Assembly (NCBI RefSeq): GCF_003287405.1
Contig: NZ_PRLD01000008.1
Location: 1-64,000 of the forward strand
Direction: 5' to 3'
Source of the DNA: Faecalibacterium prausnitzii
GTDB taxonomy: Bacteria > Bacillota > Clostridia > Oscillospirales > Ruminococcaceae
Length of the DNA stretch: 64,000 nucleotides
The position numbers were made by a program, and so were the translations under genes. Shown here piece by piece: positions 49,300 to 57,855 of this stretch (position 1 is the first letter of the stretch; every line of letters begins with the position of its first letter). The notes beneath the pieces were generated by a model. It saw only the letters and a list, made by a program, of their open reading frames with translations. It had not been told where the DNA came from and searched no databases.

Positions 49300-50715
49300 T
49301 CAGCCCTCGTACTGCTGTAACTGTGCAAGGGTAGCCTGATACCACGCCTCAAAATAGTCGTCGGTCAAAAACTCTGCCATGGCTGCTTCCGCGCTCTGGC
49401 CTGCGGCGATGCGTTCCAGCACCGTGTCCCGGTCGGCACTGGCCTGATCGCCCATGCTGTATTCCAGCACCTTGCGGACTGCATTGCCGCCTGCAAAGGC
49501 CGTAGGGGTGTACAGCTCGTTTTTGCGCACTGTGTCCACCGCGCCGGGAAGGACCTGCTCCATGGTGTCGGTCAGTTCCAGCCCGCTTGCGCGGATGGCG
49601 TCCATGTCGTTGGCGGCGGTGGTCACCGGCAGATAGCCCGACTCCACCGCGAAAGCGATGTTATTCTGCGGCTCGGTGAACCACTTTAAAAAGGTGACTG
49701 CGCCGTTGATCTCGGCCTCGGTGCCGGTGGTGACCACCATGCCGGCACCCTGCTGCACCGCCACCTTTTCGCTCCCGGCAAACCGGGGCGCAGGCAGCAC
49801 CTTCATCTCGATATCGTGGACTTGGTTATCCCCGGGCATCACCTGCTTCGGAAAGAAGGTGGCACTGGCACAGGAGCCTACACAGCCCAGCAGTGCACCG
49901 GTTTTCACGTCATCGCTGCGGAAGCGGCCATTCGCAGCAAAATACCCCTTGACGAAGGGCACATAGTAGTTATCCCACAGCTTGCGCACCACATCATGGT
50001 CAAAGTGCAGGGTCATTTTGCCATTGTGCACTTCAAAAATTTCGCAGCCCAGCTGCTTTGCGCCCACAATCATATAGTTTGCCATGGCATCCCTGCCAAA
50101 CAGTGCCTTGCCGCCGGACCAGTTATAGTACTGCTCGGCTACCGCCGTCACGCCCTCTATGGTGGAAAGGGCACCGTAACGCACAAAGGTTTCCTTTGCG
50201 AACCGCTGCCAGTCGGTATCGTTAAAGAACATCAGCTCGGTGGATTTTGCCACCGGGAAAATTTTTATGCTGCCGCTGCCGTCAAAATCGCCCTCGGTGA
50301 TATAGCCGGGCACAAAGGCGGCCTGTTCATCCTCGGTCAGGTAGTCCTTTAAATCCACCACCATGCCCATCTGATCCAGCTTGTACGCGGTATCTGCGTA
50401 GGCGGCAAAAATGGTAGGCATCTCCGCAGAGCCCACCTTGCCCTCGGCAGCGTCCATCACGTTGGCTTCCAGATCATTCACCGTGCCCTGACTGGAGCCG
50501 GACACCCGGATGCCCTTTTCCTTGCCGATGGTCTCGTTGAAGGTGCTCACAAGGCGGTTGAAGCTTTCCAGCTGGTCGCCGTTGTAGTAGTTCCACACCG
50601 TGATGTCGGTCACTTCTTTTTTGCTCTTTTTTGCATCGCAGCCGGACACTGCCAGTGCCGCTGCCGAGACCGCAGCCGCTGCCAGAAAACTGCGGCGCGA
50701 GATCTTATTCTTCAT
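49300..50715 (-). CDS. ABC-type solute-binding lipoprotein with twin-arginine-like leader
   Basis: 471 residues. The leader KNKISRRSFLAAAAVSAAAL then AVSGC has a twin-arginine motif and a lipobox, so the mature protein should be a membrane-anchored lipoprotein. The rest matches family-1 extracellular solute-binding proteins (VTDITVWNYYNGDQLESFNR). ATG 50715 is used; ten upstream codons lack an RBS. No permease or ATPase is next to it; instead the following gene is a Cache-GGDEF-EAL receptor, suggesting a sensory role. Confidence 0.88.
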   Translation of the reverse strand: MKNKISRRSFLAAAAVSAAALAVSGCDAKKSKKEVTDITVWNYYNGDQLESFNRLVSTFNETIGKEKGIRVSGSSQGTVNDLEANVMDAAEGKVGSAEMPTIFAAYADTAYKLDQMGMVVDLKDYLTEDEQAAFVPGYITEGDFDGSGSIKIFPVAKSTELMFFNDTDWQRFAKETFVRYGALSTIEGVTAVAEQYYNWSGGKALFGRDAMANYMIVGAKQLGCEIFEVHNGKMTLHFDHDVVRKLWDNYYVPFVKGYFAANGRFRSDDVKTGALLGCVGSCASATFFPKQVMPGDNQVHDIEMKVLPAPRFAGSEKVAVQQGAGMVVTTGTEAEINGAVTFLKWFTEPQNNIAFAVESGYLPVTTAANDMDAIRASGLELTDTMEQVLPGAVDTVRKNELYTPTAFAGGNAVRKVLEYSMGDQASADRDTVLERIAAGQSAEAAMAEFLTDDYFEAWYQATLAQLQQYEG

Positions 50716-50895
50716 CCCATACCCTCCCAGCGTATACAGGCGCATTTTACCCCATACTACACTATTTTATATAATACCACCATTTCTGCCATAGTGTAAA
50801 CTATTTCTTGAAAAATCTGGTAAAAAAGTGCAGATGACGAATTCCAGTCTGGTTTTTTGGCAGTTCTGTCAAAAAACACGTCACAAACGCAAAAA

Positions 50896-50934
50896 AGCCC
50901 CCGCCGACAGAGGGAAAAAGTGTCGGCGGGGGCT
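50896..50934 (-). terminator. Terminator of the EF-G-like gene
   Basis: AGCCCCCGCCGACA (50896-50909) pairs perfectly with 50921-50934; T-run on the minus strand. Confidence 0.9.
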
Positions 50935-50964
50935 CGGGGAAATGTCAAATCAGGGGTTCAGGGC

Positions 50965-53049
50965 TCAGTCGTCTGCAGCTTCGTCCAGATTGCCCAGCTT
51001 CTTGGCCTGCTCCACAACGGCAGGCACCAGCATCTCGGGCAGGATCTCGTAGCGGGCAAACTCGGTAGTGAACCAGCCGCGGCCCTGCGTGGTCTGCCGG
51101 ATAAAGGTGGTAAAGTTTGCAAGCTCTGCCAGCGGCACCTCGGCGATGATGGTCTGCAAGCCGTCCTCGTCCGGCTCCATGCCCAGCACGCGGCCGCGGC
51201 GCTTGGTCACATCGCCCATGATGTCGCCGGTGTTGTCGCCCGGCACATGAGCCTTCAGGGTGTGGATGGGCTCCAGAATCACGGGGCCAGCCTCCGGCAT
51301 AGCAGCCTTATATGCCAGCTTTGCAGCCATGATAAAGGCCATTTCAGAGCTGTCTACCGGGTGGTAGCTGCCGTCCAGCAGGGTAGCTTTCAGGCCGACC
51401 ACAGGGTAGCCTGCCAGCACGCCCTTTTCGGCAGCCAGACGCACGCCCTTTTCCACAGCGGGGAAGAAGTTCTTGGGCACGCTGCCGCCGAACACCTTCT
51501 CCTCAAACACCACCTGCTCGCTGTCGCAGGGCTCGAAGTTGATGATAACGTCACCGAACTGGCCGTGGCCGCCGGTCTGCTTCTTATGGCGTCCCTGCTT
51601 CTGGCAGGCCTTGCGGATGGACTCGCGGTAGGCGATGCGGGGAGCTTCCAGACCGATCTCCACGCCGAACTTGTTCTTCAGCTTGGCCTTGACCACGTCC
51701 AGATGCTGCTCGCCCAGACCGCCGATGACCTGCTGATGGGTCTCGGCGTTGTTGATGTAGCACAGGGTGGGGTCTTCTTCCATCAGGCGTGCCAGTGCGC
51801 TGGAGATCTTGCCCTCGTCGCCCTTCTTGGCAACGGTAACAGCCATGAACAGGCTGGGCTTGGGGAACACGGGTGCAGGCAGCTTGACCACGCGGTCTGC
51901 ATCGCACAGGGTATCGCCGGTCTTTGCGCTCACCAGCTTTGCCACAGCGCCGATATCACCGGCACCGATGCCGTCGTTTTCCATCTGCTTCTTGCCAAGG
52001 ACGGTCAGGGGTTTGGTGATCTTTTCCACCTCGCCGGTGCGGGCGTTGGTCAGCGGCTCGCCAGCGGTCACCTTGCCGCTGATAACGCGCAGATAGCTCA
52101 GCTTGCCCACGAACGGGTCGGCCACGGTCTTAAAGACGTAGGCGGCAGTGGGCTCGTCCTCGGTGCAGTGCAGCTCCACCGGCTCGCCGTTGGCGTCCTC
52201 GGCCAGCGTGCTGGCTTCGTGCTCCGGGCTGGGCAGCAGCTTGTGCATATTGAACAGCAGCATATCCAGTGCCTGCAGGTTTACGGCGCTGCCGCAGAAC
52301 ACGGGAGTGATCAGGCCGTCCTTAACGCCCTTGCGCATACCCTCCACGATCTCCTCGGTGGTAAAGGGCTCGCCGCCGAAGAACTTTTCCATCAGCTCAT
52401 CGTCGGTTTCTGCGATAGCCTCGCTCATGGCCTCGATCAGGCCCTGGAAGCGGTGGCCGATGTCCGGCAGATCTACCTGAATCTGCTTGCCGCTCTCGTA
52501 CTTAAAGGCCTTCTGGCTGAACAGGTTGATGTACACGGGGGTGCCGTCATCCAGCTTTGCGGGCACGACACAGGGGCAGACGGTGGAGCCGAAGCGGATC
52601 TTCATATCCTCAAGGATCTTGAAGTAGTTGGCGTTTTCCAGATCGCACTTGGAGACGAACACCATGGTGGCCTTGCCATTTTTGCGTGCCAGCTGGAACG
52701 CCTTTTCTGCGCCCACGGTAACACCGCTGCGGCCAGACACGCACACCAGCACGCTCTCGGCGGCGCGGATGCCCTCGTACTCGCCTGCTTCAAAGTCGAA
52801 CAGACCCGGTGCATCGATCAGGTTGTACTTGATGCCCTCGTACTCCACCGGCACAACGGAAGCCGACAGGCTGGCCTTGCGCTTTGCTTCCTCGGGATCA
52901 AAGTCCGAAATCGTGGTACCGTCCTCAACCCGGCCCATACGCTCGGCAGCGCCCGAAAAATAGACCAATGCTTCGGTCAGCGTGGTCTTGCCGCTGCCGG
53001 CATGGCCGGCAATCAGAATATTGCGGATGTTGTTGCTTGCGTATTTCAT
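50965..53049 (-). CDS. EF-G-like translational GTPase (EF-G2 group)
   Basis: 694 residues. G1 IAGHAGSGKTTL, G3 IDAPG (DAPG for DTPG) and G4 SKCD in place of NKxD; domains II-V follow with TGGHGQFGDV and an EF-G C-terminus. The altered G3/G4 motifs place it with EF-G-like proteins rather than the main elongation factor. These are proposed to act in ribosome recycling or stress. ATG 53049 is chosen; the 26 codons before are promoter DNA. A palindrome overlaps the upstream region. Confidence 0.88.
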   Translation of the reverse strand: MKYASNNIRNILIAGHAGSGKTTLTEALVYFSGAAERMGRVEDGTTISDFDPEEAKRKASLSASVVPVEYEGIKYNLIDAPGLFDFEAGEYEGIRAAESVLVCVSGRSGVTVGAEKAFQLARKNGKATMVFVSKCDLENANYFKILEDMKIRFGSTVCPCVVPAKLDDGTPVYINLFSQKAFKYESGKQIQVDLPDIGHRFQGLIEAMSEAIAETDDELMEKFFGGEPFTTEEIVEGMRKGVKDGLITPVFCGSAVNLQALDMLLFNMHKLLPSPEHEASTLAEDANGEPVELHCTEDEPTAAYVFKTVADPFVGKLSYLRVISGKVTAGEPLTNARTGEVEKITKPLTVLGKKQMENDGIGAGDIGAVAKLVSAKTGDTLCDADRVVKLPAPVFPKPSLFMAVTVAKKGDEGKISSALARLMEEDPTLCYINNAETHQQVIGGLGEQHLDVVKAKLKNKFGVEIGLEAPRIAYRESIRKACQKQGRHKKQTGGHGQFGDVIINFEPCDSEQVVFEEKVFGGSVPKNFFPAVEKGVRLAAEKGVLAGYPVVGLKATLLDGSYHPVDSSEMAFIMAAKLAYKAAMPEAGPVILEPIHTLKAHVPGDNTGDIMGDVTKRRGRVLGMEPDEDGLQTIIAEVPLAELANFTTFIRQTTQGRGWFTTEFARYEILPEMLVPAVVEQAKKLGNLDEAADD

Positions 53050-53115
53050 ATCGGTTTTTCCCTCATTTCCGCCGCACGGAGCGTTCTCTCCGTTTTTGTG
53101 GCATATTTTACAAAG

Positions 53116-53155
53116 ATAATACCACATCCGAAACGATTTTTAAATATATCGTTTC
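53116..53155 (-). promoter_or_regulatory. Promoter and operator-like palindrome of the EF-G-like gene
   Basis: Minus-strand extended -10 TGGTATTAT (-10 at 53116-53121). Upstream a perfect inverted repeat GAAACGAT-10 bp-ATCGTTTC (53130-53137, 53148-53155) covers the -35 position. Confidence 0.5.
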
Positions 53156-53286
53156 AAAATTTAGCAAAAACGCCTGCCAAACTTCCGGGCACTGTTTTGT
53201 GCAAGTTGACATTGGGGTGTAAAATGGGCAGTCAGAAAAAACAGAATTCCCGGCAGCGCGTATAGGTGCGGAGCCGGGAGTTTTCG

Positions 53287-53315
53287 TTGCAAATATGCGG
53301 GTTTTATGATATGCT
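53287..53315 (+). promoter_or_regulatory. Promoter of small-peptide locus 1
   Basis: TTGCAA (53287-53292), 17-bp spacer ending ATGA, TATGCT (53310-53315). The spacer end and -10 match those of locus 2. Confidence 0.6.
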
Positions 53316-53474
53316 GTAAGTGCCGCTTCGGCGGTAAGGGCGTTGACCCAAAACGCAAGGCGGCTCTGTGTCCTCACTGGTTCTGCAAATTCACCCCAGA
53401 GTGAAGCAGGTGTCAGGAGGGCAGCTTTTTGAAGTGATCTCTCCTGATGCTTTCGGCGGAAGGAGGGATGTTGG

Positions 53475-53600
53475 ATGTCGATCTCCGAGATTCTGATGCT
53501 TCTGACGCTCATCGTCACCATCGTACATGTGACCTTTGAAATCACATGGAAACTCGAGCAGAGAGAAAAACACCATGACAACGGCAAAAAGAAAAAGTGA
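53475..53600 (+). CDS. Candidate type I toxin-like membrane peptide, locus 1
   Basis: 41 residues: SEILMLLTLIVTIVHVTFEI forms one membrane helix, followed by a Lys/His-rich tail ending in KKKK. RBS AGGAGGG is seven bases upstream and can pair with TCTCTCCT about 20 bases earlier, so translation may be repressed in the long (~155 nt) leader. It is paralogous to the peptide at 56265: same size, order, promoter spacing, terminator and antisense promoter. The form fits the holin-like type I toxins (TxpA/BsrG-like group). Toxicity is inference. Confidence 0.65.
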   Translation: MSISEILMLLTLIVTIVHVTFEITWKLEQREKHHDNGKKKK

Positions 53601-53691
53601 CCGCCAGCGCTTCCCCAAGCCACGGTCACTTGATCTTTTGGTCATTTGATCCATGAGGAGCGGAGCCGTTTTGCCGGGCAGCGCTCTTTCT
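53590..53691 (-). ncRNA. Candidate antisense RNA (antitoxin), locus 1
   Basis: Expected transcript of about 100 nt from the minus promoter at 53698-53726. It ends at the terminator stem 53595-53631, which on this strand is followed by TTTTTCTTTTT. It overlaps the 3' end of the peptide mRNA, as in TxpA/RatA and BsrG/SR4. Confidence 0.5.
53595..53631. terminator. Bidirectional terminator of small-peptide locus 1
   Basis: AAGTGACCG (53595-53603) pairs with CGGTCACTT (53623-53631); T-rich on both sides. The peptide's stop codon is in the 5' arm. Confidence 0.75.
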
Positions 53692-53697
53692 ATTCGT

Positions 53698-53726
53698 AGT
53701 ATAGTCTATTTTTCCGGGTTTGTCAA
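53698..53726 (-). promoter_or_regulatory. Consensus antisense promoter, locus 1
   Basis: Minus strand TTGACA (53721-53726), 17-bp spacer, TATACT (53698-53703). It faces the peptide gene and no leftward protein gene follows it. Confidence 0.75.
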
Positions 53727-53764
53727 GCCGCAGACCCGCATAAAGGGGCAGGAGGTTTTACGCG

Positions 53765-54244
53765 ATGAAACGCGAGGATTATATCAACTGGGACGAATAT
53801 TTTATGGGCATTGCGCTGCTTACCGCCATGCGCTCCAAGGACCCCAACAGTCAGGTAGGTGCGTGCATCGTAAGCCCGGAAAATAAAATCCTTTCTCTGG
53901 GCTACAACGGGATGCCCATGGGCTGCAGCGATGACGAGATGCCTTGGGAGCGGGAGGGTGCCCCTCTGCAGACCAAGTATATGTACGTCTGCCACGCCGA
54001 GCTGAACGCCATCCTCAACAGCGCCCACAACAACCTGAAGGGTGCCCGGGTGTATGTGACCCTGTTCCCCTGCAACGAGTGCACCAAGGCCATCATCCAG
54101 TCCGGTATTGCCGAGGTGGTGTACTACGGCGACAAGTATCACGACAGCGATTCCAGCATTGCGGCACGGTTCATGTTCGAGCACGCCGGTGTCCGGCTGA
54201 CCCCCTATAAGCCCACCGGACGCCGGGCAGAGCTGGAACTGTAA
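53765..54244 (+). CDS. Deoxycytidylate (dCMP) deaminase
   Basis: 159 residues, zinc-dependent cytidine-deaminase fold: [10 protein letters not shown] (zinc His and catalytic Glu) and PCNECTKAI (zinc Cys pair). Converts dCMP to dUMP for dTMP synthesis. ComEB-like length. RBS GGCAGGAGG. Lies just beyond the antisense promoter of locus 1. Confidence 0.93.
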   Translation: MKREDYINWDEYFMGIALLTAMRSKDPNSQVGACIVSPENKILSLGYNGMPMGCSDDEMPWEREGAPLQTKYMYVCHAELNAILNSAHNNLKGARVYVTLFPCNECTKAIIQSGIAEVVYYGDKYHDSDSSIAARFMFEHAGVRLTPYKPTGRRAELEL

Positions 54245-54337
54245 GCTCCCTCTTGACCTTCCTGATGCAACGTACTATAATAGGATCATAGCCTGAATAA
54301 ATATTCAAGAGTGCTTGCATAGAGAGGGAAATATACA

Positions 54338-55333
54338 ATGGAACTGAAAAATCGCAGCTTTTTGAAGCTATTGGACTACACCCCTGCCGAGATCGGTCAG
54401 CTGCTGGAGCTGGCCGCTGACCTGAAAGCCAAAAAGAAGGCCGGTATCCGGCACGACCAGCTGCGGGGCAAAAATATTGCTCTGATCTTTGAAAAGACCT
54501 CCACCCGCACCCGCTGCAGCTTTGAGGTAGCCGCCCACGATCTGGGCATGGAAGTGACCTATCTGGACCCCTCCGGCAGTCAGATCGGCAAAAAGGAATC
54601 CATCGCCGATACCGCCCGGGTGCTGGGACGGATGTTTGACGGCATCGAGTACCGTGGCTACGGCCAGCAGATCGTGGAAGATCTGGCGCACTACGCCGGT
54701 GTTCCGGTGTGGAACGGCCTGACCAACGAGTTCCACCCCACCCAGATCTTAGCCGATTTCCTCACCATTCAGGAGCATTTCGGTCATTTGAAGGGCATCC
54801 ACTTCGTTTACTTCGGCGATGCCCGCTACAACATGGGCAACAGCCTGATGGTGGGCTGCGCCAAGATGGGTCTGCACTTTACCGCCTGTGCACCCAAAAA
54901 GTATCAGCCCGACCCCGCGCTGGTAGAGCAGTGTCAGGCCATTGCCGCCCAGACCGGGGCGACCCTCTCCTTTGAGGAGGACCCCGTCAAGGCCGCAAAG
55001 GGCGCGGACGTACTGTACACCGATGTGTGGGTGTCCATGGGCGAACCGGTAGAGGTTTGGGCGGAGCGCATCCACGATCTGGCTCCCTACCAGATCAATC
55101 AGGATCTGATGAATATTGCAGGCCCGGATGCAGTATTTATGCACTGCCTGCCCGCCTACCACGACCACAAGACCACCGTGGGCAAGGAGATGGGCGAGCG
55201 CTTTGGCCGCGATGCCATGGAGGTGACCGACGAGGTATTCGAAGGCCCCCAGAGCATCGTGTTTGACGAGGCCGAGAACCGGATGCACACCATCAAGGCG
55301 GTCATGGCGGCCACCTTGGGGTATCAGGAATAA
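54338..55333 (+). CDS. argF: Ornithine carbamoyltransferase
   Basis: 331 residues. Carbamoyl-phosphate motif [15 protein letters not shown], the HPTQ segment ([13 protein letters not shown]) and the ornithine-site HCLPAYHD. Makes citrulline from ornithine and carbamoyl phosphate (arginine biosynthesis, or degradation in reverse). No other arg genes adjoin it. TATAAT-like sequence upstream; a strong terminator follows. Confidence 0.96.
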   Translation: MELKNRSFLKLLDYTPAEIGQLLELAADLKAKKKAGIRHDQLRGKNIALIFEKTSTRTRCSFEVAAHDLGMEVTYLDPSGSQIGKKESIADTARVLGRMFDGIEYRGYGQQIVEDLAHYAGVPVWNGLTNEFHPTQILADFLTIQEHFGHLKGIHFVYFGDARYNMGNSLMVGCAKMGLHFTACAPKKYQPDPALVEQCQAIAAQTGATLSFEEDPVKAAKGADVLYTDVWVSMGEPVEVWAERIHDLAPYQINQDLMNIAGPDAVFMHCLPAYHDHKTTVGKEMGERFGRDAMEVTDEVFEGPQSIVFDEAENRMHTIKAVMAATLGYQE

Positions 55334-55337
55334 AGAG

Positions 55338-55373
55338 ATAAGCCCGGAAGGCTCGCAGACCTTCCGGGCTTAT
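55338..55373. terminator. Bidirectional terminator between argF and bioY
   Basis: ATAAGCCCGGAAGG (55338-55351) pairs perfectly with 55360-55373; T-rich flanks. Confidence 0.9.
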
Positions 55374-55395
55374 TCTTTTCAAAAGTAATTCGCAA

Positions 55396-55965
55396 TCATT
55401 CCGAAACTGCATTCTGCAGTTTCAGCACGCCTGCCTGCGTCAGGCGCTTACGCAGCAGCGCACCCACGATGCAGGAAACCACGATCTTGCCCAAGTCCAG
55501 CGCAATGAAGGGGTAGACACAGACGGTCAGCGCGTAGCCCAGCTCGCACTGCATCTGGAACACGAACCATGCCGTGCCCAGCACATAGCAGGCAGCATCG
55601 CCCAGCACCAGGCCCACAGCGGAGATCACCGGGTTGCCCTTGCTCTTTTCAATGAACATACCGCCGATGAAGGCCAGCAGCAGATAGCCCACCAGATAAC
55701 CGCCGGTAGGGCCTGCCAGCTTGGCAAGACCGGCGCCGTAGCCGGAGAACACCGGAATGCCGATGGTGCCCAGTGCCAGATAGAGGACCACGCTCAGGGT
55801 GCCGAACTTCGGCCCCAGCAGCCATGCGGTCAGGCAGATGACAAAGTTTGCCAGCGAGATGGGCACGGCTCCGATGGGCACGGTCAGCGGGCCCAGCACG
55901 CACAGCACGGCAGCCATCACAGCGGTAACGGCCATCTGGTAGGTAGTCAGTTTTTTGTCTTTCAT
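55396..55965 (-). CDS. bioY: BioY biotin transporter (ECF S component)
   Basis: 189 residues, six membrane helices; family landmarks MAAVLCVLGPLTVPIGAVPI, LGPKFGTLSVVLYLALGTIG, FSGYGAGLAKLAGPTGGYLV (the GPTGGY loop). Binds biotin in the membrane and works alone or with a shared EcfAT. ATG 55965 is used; a much longer upstream open frame overlaps the leader of small-peptide locus 2 and is not coding. Promoter 56014-56043 on the minus strand. Confidence 0.93.
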   Translation of the reverse strand: MKDKKLTTYQMAVTAVMAAVLCVLGPLTVPIGAVPISLANFVICLTAWLLGPKFGTLSVVLYLALGTIGIPVFSGYGAGLAKLAGPTGGYLVGYLLLAFIGGMFIEKSKGNPVISAVGLVLGDAACYVLGTAWFVFQMQCELGYALTVCVYPFIALDLGKIVVSCIVGALLRKRLTQAGVLKLQNAVSE

Positions 55966-56013
55966 AGTCAGTTTTCCCCTCTGTTTTTTCGTTATGCAAG
56001 GCATCTGTGCCCG

Positions 56014-56043
56014 AGTATACCGCACCGGTGCGCCGCAGGTCAA
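56014..56043 (-). promoter_or_regulatory. bioY promoter
   Basis: Minus strand TTGACC (56038-56043), 18-bp spacer, TATACT (56014-56019). Upstream on the same strand is TTGTAAACC (56061-56069), which matches one half of a BirA operator; the other half is not clear. Confidence 0.55.
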
Positions 56044-56081
56044 CGGAAAAGTTTGCAAGGGGTTTACAATCAACAGATATA

Positions 56082-56110
56082 TTGTAATCCGTCGAAAAAT
56101 ATGATATTCT
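56082..56110 (+). promoter_or_regulatory. Promoter of small-peptide locus 2
   Basis: TTGTAA (56082-56087), 17-bp spacer ending ATGA, TATTCT (56105-56110). Confidence 0.6.
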
Positions 56111-56264
56111 AAGAATACGGCGCTGATTGCATAATCGGTGGTCATGCTTTCCCATCCCGCAGCACTGCTTCTTCCTGTACATGGAACGAACCAGCGGCTT
56201 GTGGGAGGAGAACTTTTTTGAGCCAAGTCTCCCCAAGCCCTGAAGGCGAAGGGAGGGATGTCAG

Positions 56265-56402
56265 ATGGATCTGTCGGAGATGCTGAACCTGCTGATGGTC
56301 ATTCTTACGCTGTTGGGATTGATCATCGAGGTGATCCGCCTGACCCTTGAGGTCATGGATAAAGCTTCACAGAAGAAAAACGATGACAACAAAAAAGATT
56401 GA
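56265..56402 (+). CDS. Candidate type I toxin-like membrane peptide, locus 2
   Basis: 45 residues: SEMLNLLMVILTLLGLIIEV forms one membrane helix and the tail is charged (QKKNDDNKKD). It shares the M-x2-SE-(I/M)-L-x-LL opening with locus 1. The same GGGAGGGATGT RBS can pair with an upstream TCTCCC. The leader from -10 to ATG is ~155 nt against ~160 nt in locus 1. Complete terminator and antisense promoter follow. Two paralogues 2.8 kb apart argue against chance. Confidence 0.65.
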   Translation: MDLSEMLNLLMVILTLLGLIIEVIRLTLEVMDKASQKKNDDNKKD

Positions 56403-56485
56403 CCGCCCCAGTCTACCAAACTAGCGGTCAATCTTTTTGACTAATGCGGGATGGAAAGCTGACCTTTGCAGTCAGCGCCCCTTCT
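56388..56485 (-). ncRNA. Candidate antisense RNA (antitoxin), locus 2
   Basis: Expected ~100-nt transcript from the minus promoter at 56492-56520, ending at the shared stem 56394-56436, followed on this strand by TTTTTT. Overlaps the 3' end of the peptide mRNA. Confidence 0.5.
56394..56436. terminator. Bidirectional terminator of small-peptide locus 2
   Basis: AAAGATTGACCGC (56394-56406) pairs perfectly with GCGGTCAATCTTT (56424-56436). Confidence 0.85.
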
Positions 56486-56491
56486 GTTTAT

Positions 56492-56520
56492 AGTATAATC
56501 GCATCATCGTGTTTTGTCAA
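56492..56520 (-). promoter_or_regulatory. Consensus antisense promoter, locus 2
   Basis: Minus strand TTGACA (56515-56520), 17-bp spacer, TATACT (56492-56497), at the same relative place as in locus 1. Confidence 0.75.
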
Positions 56521-56530
56521 GGAGGTTCCC

Positions 56531-57103
56531 ATGGGTGGAGGTCATGTATCGCGGCCGGATTTCGGGATGCCGCAGCCGGATGCGGCGTACCCGCTGACCG
56601 AGTTCTATCTGCTGGCGCAGCAGGCGCTGGAAAAAAGCGGCAGCTTTATGCTGCCCGCCCTCTACGCAGGGCTGCACGCCCCTGCCCGGCGCATCTACCG
56701 GGAGGAAGCCGCCGGGTATTTACAGCTTGCGGCTGCCCCGGCAGATGGCTTGACCCGGCTGCTCTCCCCTGCCCGGATGCAGCTTTTATACAGCAGCCTA
56801 CAAGTGCAGCCGGACGGCACCCCCGCCGCCCTTTTGCTGACCGAAGAGTGCACCCGCCTGACCGTGGCGGTGCAGCTGCTGCCGCCCTTTGTGTGGGAGG
56901 ACCCGCTGCCGCCGCTGCCGGATGTACCGGCGGCGCTCACCCTGCAATTGACCATGCAGGACGTGATGGCGATTGACACCGCCCCTGCCGCACTGGCGCA
57001 GAAACTGGTGCACGGCGCCGATGGCAAATGCTGGCTGCACCACCCCAAGGCCGAGACCTTTCTCTCTGAGCGGCTGGCGCTGCTGCAAAGGGTCTATAAA
57101 TAA
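56531..57103 (+). CDS. Hypothetical protein
   Basis: 190 residues, no signal peptide or membrane segment, Ala/Leu/Pro-rich (YPLTEFYLLAQQALEKSGSF, LTLQLTMQDVMAIDTAPAAL). AAGGAGG eight bases before ATG 56531 fixes the start. Strong GC3 bias supports a real gene. I do not recognise the family. It immediately follows the antisense promoter of locus 2. Confidence 0.7.
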   Translation: MGGGHVSRPDFGMPQPDAAYPLTEFYLLAQQALEKSGSFMLPALYAGLHAPARRIYREEAAGYLQLAAAPADGLTRLLSPARMQLLYSSLQVQPDGTPAALLLTEECTRLTVAVQLLPPFVWEDPLPPLPDVPAALTLQLTMQDVMAIDTAPAALAQKLVHGADGKCWLHHPKAETFLSERLALLQRVYK

Positions 57104-57360
57104 GGAAGGGCTCCCCTCTTTTACTTTTTTGCGATTCCGTGGTATACTGACCGGTAAACCGGCAGGATATCCAACCTCTGTCGGAGAACGTGGACACACC
57201 TTGCGGTCCGGTGCGTCCGGCACACAAAAAATGGAAGGAACCGGGTTTTGTTCTGCAATAATCGGGGATGCTGAGCCGTATATTGAGTGAACGTCCCCGT
57301 GAGAACCACAAACATTCCATCGAGAAGCCCGCTTCCGGGCATCCAAGGAGAGTTTATACA

Positions 57361-57855
57361 ATGGGACAGCTGACCAGAAACGAAGTTTTTACCTTGGCGG
57401 TGCAGCGTTACAGCGACACCGTCTACCGCACTGCGGTGCATAATTGCCGCTGCACAGCCGATGCTGAGGATGTGGTGCAGGATGTGTTTGAAAAGCTGCT
57501 GCACTACAACGGCATCTTTGAGAGTGAGGAGCATCTCAAAGCATGGCTGCTGCGGGTGGCCATCAACCGCTGCCGGGACCTGACCCGCGCCGCCCACCAA
57601 AAGGACACCGAGCTGGACGAGAACCTGCCCGCCCCCGATGTCCTTGCGGAGGACGGCAGTGTGCTGGATGCCATCCGCACGCTGCCGGAAAACTACCGCA
57701 ATGCCATCTATCTGCATTACTACGAAGGATACACTGCGGCAGAGATCGGGCGGATGATGGCGGTGCCCACAAACACGGTACTAAGCTGGCTGCGGCGCGC
57801 ACGGGCACAGTTACATACGATGCTGAAGGAGGAGATCGAAGATGAGGTGGTATGA
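57361..57855 (+). CDS. ECF-type RNA polymerase sigma factor
   Basis: 164 residues. Region 2 (CRCTADAEDVVQDVFEKLLH, KAWLLRVAINRCRD) and region 4 (LPENYRNAIYLHYYEGYTAA, PTNTVLSWLRRARAQL). AAGGAG upstream of ATG 57361. A possible promoter (TTTACT-17-TATACT, -10 at 57143-57148) would give a ~205-nt leader. It overlaps the next gene by 14 bases, which encodes a membrane protein that is the likely anti-sigma partner. Confidence 0.9.
   Translation: MGQLTRNEVFTLAVQRYSDTVYRTAVHNCRCTADAEDVVQDVFEKLLHYNGIFESEEHLKAWLLRVAINRCRDLTRAAHQKDTELDENLPAPDVLAEDGSVLDAIRTLPENYRNAIYLHYYEGYTAAEIGRMMAVPTNTVLSWLRRARAQLHTMLKEEIEDEVV

Noticed and set aside
50857..53265. 800-codon plus-strand frame opposite the EF-G-like gene
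   Set aside because: Shadow; the minus strand carries GTPase motifs G1, G3 and G4.
56061..56090. BirA operator for bioY
   Set aside because: TTGTAAACC fits one half-site, but the facing copy is in the wrong orientation and spacing, and the region also holds the promoter of small-peptide locus 2.
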